Assembly: GCF_000427465.1 (NCBI RefSeq)
Contig: NZ_ATYB01000008.1
Location: forward strand, 620,001 to 684,000
DNA length: 64,000 nt
DNA from: Sinorhizobium arboris LMG 14919
GTDB lineage: Bacteria > Pseudomonadota > Alphaproteobacteria > Rhizobiales > Rhizobiaceae
Direction of reading: 5' to 3'
This document shows positions 17,247 to 25,476 of this stretch, in pieces. How positions within the stretch are numbered: position 1 is the first letter of the stretch; each line of letters opens with the position of its first letter. Made by a program: the position numbers and the translations under genes. Under the pieces are notes generated by a model. The model was not told where the DNA came from, made no database searches, and saw nothing but the letters and a program-made list of their open reading frames with translations.

Positions 17247-18728
17247 CTAGATCGCCACCGCAACGGTGCGGTCGATCCGGACATTGCGCGTTTCCTGCGT
17301 TTCCAGATGGAAGCGCCGCAGGAGGTTCCTGGCGACGAGCATCCGATATTCAGAAGAGGCGCGCCAGTCGGTGAGCGGCGTGAAGTCCTGCTCGTAGGCC
17401 GCGAGGCCAGCCTCGATCGCAGCGTCGTTCCACTGCGCGCCCTTGAGAACGGCTTCCACATTCGACGCACGCTTCGGCGTGCCCGCCATACCTCCGAAGG
17501 CGATGGCCACGTCGGCAACCCTGCCGTCGCCGTCGAGCTTCACGCGGAACGCGCCGCAGACTGCGGAAATGTCCTCGTCGAAGCGTTTCGAAATCTTGTA
17601 GACCGCGAAGCGGTCGGCCTTGCCCGGAAAAGGAATCCGGACGGACTCGAGGAATTCGCCGGGTTGGCGATCCTGTGTGCCGTATTCGATGAAGAACGCT
17701 TCCAGCGGCAGCGTGCGGCGGCTTGTTCCCTTGCGCAGGGTCACCGAAGCGCCAAGTGCGATCAGCGCAGGCGGCGTGTCGCCGATCGGCGAACCGTTGG
17801 CGATATTGCCGCCGACCGTGCCCATATTGCGCACCTGCTCGCCGCCGATGCGGTCCCAGAGTTCGCGCAATTGCGGGAAGTGCCGGGCGATGACCGGATA
17901 AGCTTCCGTGTAGCTTACGCCGGCAGCAAGGGTGACCCCATCGGCGTCGACGGAAATCCGCCGCAGCTCTTCAAGATGCGAGAGATGCACGACCGGCGCG
18001 ATGTCGCGCATGAATTTCGTGACCCAGAGACCGACATCGGTCGAACCGGCGACGATCGTCGCCTTGGGGTTTGCCTCGATAACCGCAGCGAAATCGTCCA
18101 GCGAGGCCGGCAGCACGATGCGCTCGTCTTCGCCGCCGATCTCGACGCGGCGGCCGTCCCGTAGCGCCTCCAGCTGTCGCGTGATCTCCTCGCGCTCGAC
18201 AATCAGCGGGTCTTTGCCGAGCTCACCGACCGATGCGACCGCCTCCGCCGCGCGGATGATCGCGGCATAGCCGGTGCAGCGACAGAGATTGCCCTGCAGC
18301 GCTTTCTCGATTTCCTGAACGCTCGGCTTTGCATTCGCCATCCAGAGACCGTAGAGCGACATTACGAAACCGGGTGTGCAGAAACCGCATTGCGAAGCGT
18401 GGGTGTCGACCATCGCCTGCTGCACGGGATGCAGCGGCCCGTTCGGCTGCGCAAGCGCCTCCACCGTTACCACATGGCAGCCGTCGAGGGACGCGACGAA
18501 GCGGATGCAGGCGTTGACGGATTCGTATTTGAGCTTGCCGTCGAGAAGCCTGCCGACGAGTACGGTGCAGGCGCCGCAGTCGCCTTCCGCGCAGCCTTCC
18601 TTTGTCCCGCGCAGCTTGCGGTCGATGCGCAGGAAGTCCAGCAGCGTTTGCACCGGCGAGACATCGGCAAGCTCGACGGACCGGTCATTCAAAAGGAAGC
18701 GGATGGTATTGCGGATTTCGGTCGTCAT
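17247..18728 (-). CDS. xdhA: Xanthine dehydrogenase small subunit XdhA (2Fe-2S and FAD)
   Basis: 493 residues. The N-terminal ferredoxin-like domain has CAEGDCGACTV at residues 46-56, and the second 2Fe-2S domain has CGFCTPGFVM and NLCRCTGY. The FAD-binding middle domain contains TIVAGSTDVGLW and TVGGNIANGSPIGDTPP, followed by the CO dehydrogenase flavoprotein C-terminal domain. The fused FeS-FAD layout is the usual one for bacterial XdhA. The gene begins 5 bp after hiuH and precedes xdhB, so the four genes form one unit. It carries electrons from the molybdenum centre to NAD+. Confidence 0.96.
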   Translation of the reverse strand: MTTEIRNTIRFLLNDRSVELADVSPVQTLLDFLRIDRKLRGTKEGCAEGDCGACTVLVGRLLDGKLKYESVNACIRFVASLDGCHVVTVEALAQPNGPLHPVQQAMVDTHASQCGFCTPGFVMSLYGLWMANAKPSVQEIEKALQGNLCRCTGYAAIIRAAEAVASVGELGKDPLIVEREEITRQLEALRDGRRVEIGGEDERIVLPASLDDFAAVIEANPKATIVAGSTDVGLWVTKFMRDIAPVVHLSHLEELRRISVDADGVTLAAGVSYTEAYPVIARHFPQLRELWDRIGGEQVRNMGTVGGNIANGSPIGDTPPALIALGASVTLRKGTSRRTLPLEAFFIEYGTQDRQPGEFLESVRIPFPGKADRFAVYKISKRFDEDISAVCGAFRVKLDGDGRVADVAIAFGGMAGTPKRASNVEAVLKGAQWNDAAIEAGLAAYEQDFTPLTDWRASSEYRMLVARNLLRRFHLETQETRNVRIDRTVAVAI

Positions 18729-18733
18729 TGCCG

Positions 18734-19105
18734 TCAGCTCCCGCGATAGGTGGAATAGCCGTAGGGCGAAAGCAGCAGAGGCACGTGATAATGCGTGGCG
18801 CGATCGGCGATCCCGAAGCGTATCGGGATCACGTCGAGAAACGGGTGCGCGCCGCGCTCGGCCGCGGGGCCCAGATATTCGCCGGCATGAAAGTGCAGTT
18901 CGTAGGCTCCGGTTTCCATCGTGGAGCCGCTGAGAAGCGGCGCATCGCAGCGCCCGTCATCGTTGGTGCGGGTCGAAGAGAGAAGCTCCGTCCGTTCGCC
19001 TTCGATCCGGTAGAGATCGATGCGCAGGTTGCCTGCCGGTTTCCCGCTCGCCGTGTCAAGCACGTGGGTCGTCAGACGCCCGGGCGTTCCGTCTTGAACT
19101 TCCAT
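18734..19105 (-). CDS. hiuH: 5-Hydroxyisourate hydrolase (transthyretin-like)
   Basis: 123 residues from ATG 19105, with GGAG upstream; the longer frame to 19252 adds a tail with no family match. The N-terminal [13 protein letters not shown] with His14 and the C-terminal [11 protein letters not shown] are the hallmarks of HIU hydrolases and separate them from true transthyretins. The enzyme converts 5-hydroxyisourate, the product of PuuD, to OHCU in the cytoplasm. It leads the hiuH-xdhABC operon and is divergent from puuE-uraD, whose UraD domain handles the next step; the 167-bp spacer probably carries both promoters. Confidence 0.96.
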   Translation of the reverse strand: MEVQDGTPGRLTTHVLDTASGKPAGNLRIDLYRIEGERTELLSSTRTNDDGRCDAPLLSGSTMETGAYELHFHAGEYLGPAAERGAHPFLDVIPIRFGIADRATHYHVPLLLSPYGYSTYRGS

Positions 19106-19272
19106 TCTGTCGCTCCTCCGAAATTCAGCATCGAGGATAGAGTATCCGAGGCGCGGGCGCCCTTGTGTAGCGGGCTCAACCTTCGAGACTTTCAAATTTT
19201 TCGGGGGGAATGACAGAGCGGGATTCTCGCTACGAATTGGACGACGAGACAATCTCTGGAGGAGCTGCTGCT

Positions 19273-20688
19273 ATGAGATATCCCCGCGATCTCCTGGGCC
19301 ATGGTCCGAACCCGCGTATCGCCTGGCCCGAGGGCGCCCGGATCGCCGTGCAATTCGTGATCAATTACGAGGAGGGCGGAGAGAACTGCGTGCTTCACGG
19401 CGACGCGGCTTCGGAGGCCTTTCTCTCGGAAATCGTCGGCGCTCAGGCCTGGCCCGCCCAGCGCCACTGGAACATGGAGTCGATCTACGAATACGGCGCG
19501 CGCGCCGGTTTCTGGCGGCTGCACCGGTTGTTCACCGAGCGGCAAATACCAGCCACGGTCTACGGCGTCGCCACGGCCCTCAAGCGATCGCCTGCCCAGG
19601 TGGCTGCCATGCAGGACGCCGGCTGGGAGATCGCCTCCCACGGCCTCAGATGGATCGAACACAAGGATTTCGACGCCGAGCGCGAGCGCGCCGAGATCGC
19701 CGAGGCGATCCGCCTTCACACGATCGTAACGGGCGAACGGCCGACCGGCTGGTATACCGGCCGCTGCTCCGTGAACACGCTCGACCTCGTGACAGAGGCG
19801 GGTGGCTTCGACTACGTCTCCGACGCCTATGCGGACGACCTGCCCTATTGGCATGAACATGCCGGCCGGCACCAGCTCGTCATCCCTTACACTCTCGACG
19901 CCAACGACATGCGCTTCGCGACCCCGCAAGGCTTCAACAGCGGCGACCAGTTCTTCAGCTATCTGAAGGACAGTTTCGACGTTCTCTATGCCGAAGGCGT
20001 CGCGGGGTCTCCGAAGATGATGAGCATCGGTCTGCACTGCCGTCTCGTCGGGCGACCCGGCAGGGCCGCCGCCCTGGCGCGATTCCTCGACTATGTGAAG
20101 AGCCACGACAGGGTCTGGCTCGCCCGCCGCGTCGACATTGCCCGCTACTGGGCAGAGACCTATCCGTTTCAACCGAACGAAGACCGGCCGTCGCGACTGT
20201 CGAAGGATGACTTCATTGGTCGCTTCGGAGGGGTATTCGAGCACTCCGACTGGATCGCCAGACGCGCCTTTGCGGGTGAGCTCGGCCCGGTCAACGACAC
20301 GGCGACGGGACTGCACGCGGCACTCTGCGCGGTTTTCCGCGAGGCAAGCGCGGAGGAAAGGCTTGCCGTCCTCAATGCCCATCCCGACCTGGCCGGCAAG
20401 CTCGCCCAGGCGAAGCGCCTGACCGAGAGCTCGACCTCGGAACAAGCCTCGGCCGGCCTCGACGCGCTGACGGATGGGGAGCGCGAGCGTTTTACGAGGC
20501 TCAACGATGCCTATGTCGAGAAGTTCGGCTTTCCCTTCATCATGGCCGTAAAGGGGCGCAGCAAGGACGAAATCCTCGCCGCCTTCGCGAGCCGCATCGG
20601 CAACGAACGCGACGCCGAATTCGACACGGCCTGCCGCCAAGTGGAGCGGATCGCGCTGTTGCGGCTGCGCGACGTGCTGCCGGACTAA
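19273..20688 (+). CDS. puuE: Fusion of allantoinase PuuE and OHCU decarboxylase UraD
   Basis: 471 residues. ATG 19273 is chosen because GGAGGAG lies 8 bases before it; ATG 19210 in frame has a poorly spaced GGGGGA. The N-terminal 300 residues are a polysaccharide-deacetylase-fold allantoinase (VQFVINYEEGGENCVLHGD, GWEIASHGLRWIEHKDFD). Residues 310-471 are a 2-oxo-4-hydroxy-4-carboxy-5-ureidoimidazoline decarboxylase, with HPDLAGKLA (catalytic His370) and FGFPFIMAVKGRSKDEI. One polypeptide therefore makes S-allantoin from OHCU and then opens it to allantoate. The fusion order is inverse to the reaction order. It is followed 9 bp later by allantoicase. Confidence 0.95.
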   Translation: MRYPRDLLGHGPNPRIAWPEGARIAVQFVINYEEGGENCVLHGDAASEAFLSEIVGAQAWPAQRHWNMESIYEYGARAGFWRLHRLFTERQIPATVYGVATALKRSPAQVAAMQDAGWEIASHGLRWIEHKDFDAERERAEIAEAIRLHTIVTGERPTGWYTGRCSVNTLDLVTEAGGFDYVSDAYADDLPYWHEHAGRHQLVIPYTLDANDMRFATPQGFNSGDQFFSYLKDSFDVLYAEGVAGSPKMMSIGLHCRLVGRPGRAAALARFLDYVKSHDRVWLARRVDIARYWAETYPFQPNEDRPSRLSKDDFIGRFGGVFEHSDWIARRAFAGELGPVNDTATGLHAALCAVFREASAEERLAVLNAHPDLAGKLAQAKRLTESSTSEQASAGLDALTDGERERFTRLNDAYVEKFGFPFIMAVKGRSKDEILAAFASRIGNERDAEFDTACRQVERIALLRLRDVLPD

Positions 20689-20697
20689 GTCGGGACC

Positions 20698-21720
20698 ATG
20701 ACACGTGCCGACGAAGTCCTCCCCGGCTTTGCAGCGGGGAGGATCAACCTCGCTTCTGCGGGCCTTGGCGCACGGGCGCTCCTTGCGACGGACGAATTCT
20801 TCGGCCCGCCGGAGCGCATGCTCAAGGACGAGCCGGCCGTATTCCACTCCGGACTCTATGACGACCACGGCAAATGGATGGACGGCTGGGAAACCCGCCG
20901 CCGCCGCGGTGCCGGCCACGACTACGCGATCATCGCGCTCGCCGCAAAAGGGCGGATTGCCGGCTTCGACGTCGACACGTCGCACTTCACCGGCAATTAT
21001 CCGAGCGCCTGCTCAATAGAAGCGTGTCATTCGGCGGAGGGCCCGGACGAGGCGACCGAGTGGGTTCAGTTGCTGCCGATCAGCGACCTCGGCCCGAACG
21101 CGCATCACTTCTTCGCTGCGCAATCCGACGCGGTCTACAGCCACGTCCGGCTGCGCATCTACCCGGACGGCGGCGTCGCCCGGCTGCGGGTCTACGGCAC
21201 TCCGGCACTCGACCTCAAGGCTGCGGCGAACGATACGATCGATCTCGCCTCCTGCCTGTCCGGTGGCCGGGTCGTCGCCTTCTCCAACGGACATTACGGC
21301 CACGAGCGGCTCATTGCGCCCGGCCGCGGTGCGAATATGGGCGACGGTTGGGAAACGCGCAGACGGCGCGAGCCGGGCTACGACTGGATCATCGTCAAGC
21401 TTGCCGCACGCGGCCACGTCGAGCGGATCGTCGTCGACACGGCGCACTTCAAGGGCAACTACCCGGATGCCTGCTCGCTGCAGGCGGCTGATCTCACAGG
21501 CGTTGCTGCCGGGTGCGACATGCTCGCTGCCTCCTCTGCGATGTTCTGGAACGAGCTTCTGCCGCACCGGAAGCTTTCCGCCGACAGTATCCATGAGTAC
21601 GGGGCCGATATGCTGCGTTTTGCCGATCCGGTCACGCATGTGCGCCTGAACATCTACCCGGACGGCGGCGTCAGCCGGCTGCGCATCTACGGCCGGATCG
21701 CCGAGGAGAAGCGCGGGTAG
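20698..21720 (+). CDS. alc: Allantoicase
   Basis: 340 residues built of two similar allantoicase domains. Each has a DGWETRRRR segment (near residues 62 and 218), an FxGNYP segment and RxxIYPDGGVxRLR near its end, as expected for the duplicated family fold. The enzyme hydrolyses allantoate to ureidoglycolate and urea. It sits 9 bp behind puuE-uraD in the same operon and is followed by a strong bidirectional terminator. Ureidoglycolate lyase and urease genes are not in the window. Confidence 0.96.
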   Translation: MTRADEVLPGFAAGRINLASAGLGARALLATDEFFGPPERMLKDEPAVFHSGLYDDHGKWMDGWETRRRRGAGHDYAIIALAAKGRIAGFDVDTSHFTGNYPSACSIEACHSAEGPDEATEWVQLLPISDLGPNAHHFFAAQSDAVYSHVRLRIYPDGGVARLRVYGTPALDLKAAANDTIDLASCLSGGRVVAFSNGHYGHERLIAPGRGANMGDGWETRRRREPGYDWIIVKLAARGHVERIVVDTAHFKGNYPDACSLQAADLTGVAAGCDMLAASSAMFWNELLPHRKLSADSIHEYGADMLRFADPVTHVRLNIYPDGGVSRLRIYGRIAEEKRG

Positions 21721-21827
21721 GTCTCTCGGCGCGCCGAACGACTGCCGAAATGACGGTCCAACTCCTCGATTCTGCTTCTCCGTAACCCCCAAAGGGTCCT
21801 GGTGCCGGCGATCCGACGGTCGTCGGC

Positions 21828-21859
21828 GCCTTTGGCCGGGCGGCGGCCCGGCCAAAGGC
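21828..21859. terminator. Strong bidirectional hairpin terminator between alc and azgA
   Basis: A perfect 14-bp inverted repeat (arm beginning GCCTTTGGCCGGGC) with a 4-base GGCG loop lies between two convergent genes. It has no long T-run on either side, but its stability and position make a shared terminator the natural reading. Confidence 0.75.
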
Positions 21860-21880
21860 ATACCGCGCGCAACTGTTCCG

Positions 21881-23173
21881 TCACTCGGCGAAGAAAGCGA
21901 AGCGGACGATGAACAGTGCCGCGACAAGCTGGGTCGCCGGGTGGATGACGTTCCACTTGCCGGTGCAGACCTTCAGGACGACATAGCTGACGAAGCCGAA
22001 GGCGAGACCGTTGGCGATCGAATAGGTGAACGGCATGGCGATCGCCGTCAGGGCGGCAGGCGCCGCTTCAGTCAGGTCGTCCCATTCGATCTCCGTGAGC
22101 TCGCGCATCATCAGGCCGGCGACGTAAAGCAGTGCCGGCGCGGTCGCATAGGACGGGACGGCGGCAGCAAGCGGCGAGATGAAGAGTGCAGCGAGGAACA
22201 GCACCGAGATCGTCAGCGCCGTGAGACCGGTGCGCCCTCCCGCCTGCACGCCCGAGGCGCTTTCGACATAGGCGGTCGTGCTGCTGGTGCCCATCAGCGA
22301 GCCGGCGACGATGGCCGAGCTGTCGGCAAGCAGTGCACGCCCGAGACGGCTGGGCTTGCCCTCGCCCACCAGTTTCGCACGCTTGGCGACACCGATCAGC
22401 GTCCCGGTCGCGTCGAAGACCTCGACGAGCACGAAGACGAGAATGACATGGACGAGACCGCCATGCAGGGCGCCCATGATGTCGAGCTGGAGGAAGGTCG
22501 GCGCAATGCTCGGAGGCGCAGAGACGATGCCCTGGAATTCCGACACGCCGAGGAACATCGACAGGACCGTCACCACTAGGATGCCGATGAGGATGGATCC
22601 GCGGACATTGAGTGCGTCGAGGACGGCGATGACGAAGAATCCGAGGATCGCGAGCAGCGGTCCGGTCTGCTTGAGATCGCCGAGGCCGACCAGCGTCGCC
22701 GGGTTGTCGACGACGATGCCGGCGTTTTTCAGGGCGATGATGCCCAGGAACAGGCCGATACCGGTCGCGATCGCGCTGCGCAGCGAGTGCGGTATGCCCG
22801 CAATCAGCCAGCTTCGGACCCCCGTGACCGTCAGGAGCAGGAAGATGATGCCGGAGATGAAGACGGCGCCGAGTGCCTGCTGCCAGGTGAAGCCGAGGGC
22901 GGCCACGACTGTGAAGGCGAAGAATGCGTTGAGGCCCATGCCGGGCGCCATGCCGATCGGCCAATTGGCGACGAGCGCCATGACGGCCGAGCCGAGGGCG
23001 GCGGCAAGACAGGTCGCGACGAAGATCGCGTTGCGGTCCATACCCGTGGTCGACAGGATGTCAGGATTGACGAAGATGATGTAGGACATCGTAAGGAACG
23101 TCGTGACGCCGGCGATCACTTCCGTGCGGACGGTCGTGCCGTGCTCCTTAAGCTTGAAGAGTCGTTCAAACAT
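21881..23173 (-). CDS. AzgA-type purine permease (NCS2 superfamily)
   Basis: 430 residues from ATG 23173 behind GGGAGGAAA. The N-terminus RTEVIAGVTTFLTMSYIIFVNP and the motif GMGLNAFFAF are characteristic of the AzgA/GhxP/YicO branch of the NCS2 family, which imports adenine, guanine or hypoxanthine by proton symport. About 12-14 hydrophobic segments are visible. The later GTSSTTAYVESASGVQAGGRTG is the family's conserved substrate loop. It lies in the inner membrane. Placement among guaD, ade and xdh genes supports import of purine bases for catabolism. It reads in the same direction as the phosphoribosyltransferase gene 265 bp upstream; that gap may hold its own promoter. Confidence 0.93.
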   Translation of the reverse strand: MFERLFKLKEHGTTVRTEVIAGVTTFLTMSYIIFVNPDILSTTGMDRNAIFVATCLAAALGSAVMALVANWPIGMAPGMGLNAFFAFTVVAALGFTWQQALGAVFISGIIFLLLTVTGVRSWLIAGIPHSLRSAIATGIGLFLGIIALKNAGIVVDNPATLVGLGDLKQTGPLLAILGFFVIAVLDALNVRGSILIGILVVTVLSMFLGVSEFQGIVSAPPSIAPTFLQLDIMGALHGGLVHVILVFVLVEVFDATGTLIGVAKRAKLVGEGKPSRLGRALLADSSAIVAGSLMGTSSTTAYVESASGVQAGGRTGLTALTISVLFLAALFISPLAAAVPSYATAPALLYVAGLMMRELTEIEWDDLTEAAPAALTAIAMPFTYSIANGLAFGFVSYVVLKVCTGKWNVIHPATQLVAALFIVRFAFFAE

Positions 23174-23438
23174 TTTTCCTCCCTTGGCAGACGTCATCTC
23201 GACGCAGCCGAACGACAGAGACCGGGTGTGTTGCTCCTCCAAGAGCCCGGCCGTTGCATGTTGATCGCGCCCCGCTTTTCTTCGGGTATGATCCAGGCCG
23301 TGCGGCCTCGCCGGATGGGATGCCATCGCAAGCACCCGATTGTGCGTTTTCGCGCGCATGATCGCTAGCCACCGATTTCGACGCCGGATGCGAAAGACTT
23401 TCAAGTTTTCCAGAGCATTCCCTCGGGCACCGGGGATG

Positions 23439-24149
23439 CTAGATCCGGGTATCGGACGCCGTCCAGGTACCGTCGCCGTCGCGGACGAGCATCGGCGTCG
23501 CGAAGACGCCGACAGTCCGATCCGGCCATTGCGGAGAGAGATCGGCGAGCGGCCGGCGCCACCGTTCCGACTGCAGCATGGCGGCACCGATCGCGACCGG
23601 CTCGACGCCGCAGGCCGCCATCAGCGACAGGCCGGCAAGGATCGAGGCTCCGCTCGATATCACATCGTCGATCAGCACGACGCGCCGACCCTGCAACAGC
23701 GGCAGCATGCGGGGATCGAGATAGAGCCGCTTTTTCTGACCGGGCGTCGTGATGGACGACAGGGGAACGGAGAGATCGTCGGCGTACCAGAACTTTCGCG
23801 AGGTTCCGAGCGGCACATAGCGCTTGTGGCCGAGCTTGCGGGCAACGGCTGCGGCGAGCGTCAGGCCGAGTGTCGGAAGACCCGCGACCATTTCCGGTCG
23901 GAAGGGCGCCAGTCGGGCGGCCAGTTCCTCCGCGAGCGCGTCCTCCACCTCGAAGCTCGCCTGATTGATGATCAGCGAGGCCAGCGCGTGCCTGTCGTCC
24001 GCAAGCGGCCGGATCGGCAGGAGGATCTGGCGTCCGTCCGCGAGAGTGGCTGGATATGAGGTGCGGAAGCCGCCGTCCCCGGCAAGGCTACCGGGCGGAA
24101 AGACCTCCTGCCAGTAATCGTGCGGCTCAATCGCCTTCGTTTGCGTCAT
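23439..24149 (-). CDS. Phosphoribosyltransferase-fold protein, likely purine related
   Basis: 236 residues. The PRPP-binding loop VVLIDDVISSGAS marks a type I phosphoribosyltransferase, and EMVAGLPTLGLTLA with KRYVPLGTSRKFWY gives the upstream phosphate and hood regions. The protein is longer than typical apt or xpt and matches no classic enzyme by eye. Its position before azgA suggests a purine salvage enzyme that turns an imported base into a nucleotide, or a regulator of PurR type that uses the fold to sense PRPP. No HTH is seen, so an enzyme is favoured. It is divergent from the M20 hydrolase gene. Confidence 0.8.
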   Translation of the reverse strand: MTQTKAIEPHDYWQEVFPPGSLAGDGGFRTSYPATLADGRQILLPIRPLADDRHALASLIINQASFEVEDALAEELAARLAPFRPEMVAGLPTLGLTLAAAVARKLGHKRYVPLGTSRKFWYADDLSVPLSSITTPGQKKRLYLDPRMLPLLQGRRVVLIDDVISSGASILAGLSLMAACGVEPVAIGAAMLQSERWRRPLADLSPQWPDRTVGVFATPMLVRDGDGTWTASDTRI

Positions 24150-24300
24150 ACCAAGCGTCCATTCGGCTGAGTAAAAGGTTCTGATCCCCGAGTTTTTCGT
24201 CTATACCGATTGCCGCTTCGATCAAACCGAAAGGGCACACCCGAGCGGCCAAAGCTGGGGAATTCAGGCCCTTTCCAGACTGCTCAAGGAATGCCTGCCG

Positions 24301-25470
24301 ATGCGCGTGCCCCCCGGGATTGCCGACGATCTCAACTTTCTCACGGCCATTCGCCGCGACCTGCACGCTTATCCCGAACTCGGCTTCGAGGAAGAGCGGA
24401 CGAGCGATCTTGTAGCGAAGCTCCTCGGAGAAGCAGGCCTCAAGGTCCATCGCGGCCTCGGCAAGACAGGCGTCGTAGGCACGCTGCAGGTCGGCAACGG
24501 CACGCGCGCGATCGGCCTGCGCGCCGACATGGATGCGCTCGCCATGCCGGAACTCGCCGATCGGCCCTACAAATCCACCGTAGCGGGGAAGATGCATGCC
24601 TGCGGCCATGACGGCCATACGACGATGCTGCTCGGCGCGGCGCGCCACCTTGCGGCGACGCGCAACTTCTCCGGCACGGTCCATTTTATCTTCCAGCCCG
24701 CCGAGGAAGGCCGCGGCGGCGCCAGGCGCATGGTGGAGGACGGGCTGTTCGGCCTTTTCCCTTGCGACGCGGTCTACGGTCTGCACAACATGCCGGGCCT
24801 TGCAGTGGACGAGATGGCCGTCGTGGCGGGACCGCAGCTTGCCTCCTCGGACAGCTGGCGCATCACCTTCCGCGGCGTCGGGACGCACGGCGCAAAGCCG
24901 CATCTCGGCCGCGATCCGATCACGGCGGCAGGGACGTTCCTTGCTTCCCTGCAAACCGTGGTCGGCCGCGTCGTCGACCCGCTGCAGCCGGCGGTCGTCA
25001 GCGCCTGCGCCCTGCAAGCAGGCGATCCCAAAGCGCTGAACGTCATCCCCGACACGGTCGAGATCGGCGGCACGGCGCGAGCCTATACGCCGCATGTGCG
25101 CGATCAGCTGGAAGAAGAGATCGGCCGCTTGGCGAAAGGGACCGCGGCGATGTACGGCATCGAGGCCGATTATCGTTTCGAGCGGCGTATCCCCCCGGTC
25201 GTCAACGATGCGGACGCGACGGCACGCGCCCTTTCGGCAGCCCGGTCCGTCGTCGGCGAGAAGGCGCTGACCAGCTTCCCGCCCTCGACCGCCGGTGACG
25301 ACTTCGCCTTCTTTGCGCTGGAGGCGCCTGGCTGCTATGTCTGGCTCGGCAATGGCCCCGCCGTCGACGGCGCGCTGCACCATAACAGCGCCTACGACTT
25401 CAACGACGCGGCGATCGGTCCCGGCGCTGCCTTCTGGACCGCACTGGTGGAACAGGAGCTCAAGGCCTGA
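24301..25470 (+). CDS. M20-family amidohydrolase (hippurate/N-acyl amino acid hydrolase-like)
   Basis: 389 residues from ATG 24301, with AAGGA upstream. Metal-ligand motifs are LRADMDALAMPE, MHACGHDGHTTMLLGAA and FQPAEEGRGGARRM, and a dimerisation domain lies around residues 180-300. The family hydrolyses amide bonds of N-acylated amino acids, and hippuricase is the usual label. Some M20 members act on allantoate or ureidoglycolate derivatives, but those belong to a different subfamily. Since it lies among purine genes, a ureide substrate is conceivable yet unproven. It converges with ade, with 6 bp between the stops. Confidence 0.85.
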   Translation: MRVPPGIADDLNFLTAIRRDLHAYPELGFEEERTSDLVAKLLGEAGLKVHRGLGKTGVVGTLQVGNGTRAIGLRADMDALAMPELADRPYKSTVAGKMHACGHDGHTTMLLGAARHLAATRNFSGTVHFIFQPAEEGRGGARRMVEDGLFGLFPCDAVYGLHNMPGLAVDEMAVVAGPQLASSDSWRITFRGVGTHGAKPHLGRDPITAAGTFLASLQTVVGRVVDPLQPAVVSACALQAGDPKALNVIPDTVEIGGTARAYTPHVRDQLEEEIGRLAKGTAAMYGIEADYRFERRIPPVVNDADATARALSAARSVVGEKALTSFPPSTAGDDFAFFALEAPGCYVWLGNGPAVDGALHHNSAYDFNDAAIGPGAAFWTALVEQELKA

Positions 25471-25476
25471 AGAGCG

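Noticed and set aside
15176..17374. 732-codon plus-strand open frame opposite xdhB
   Set aside because: The minus-strand XdhB motifs are unmistakable; this frame is a shadow.
19135..19147. Small dyad GGATA/TATCC between hiuH and puuE-uraD
   Set aside because: The arms are only 5 bp, so it could be chance; noted as a possible regulator site but not called.
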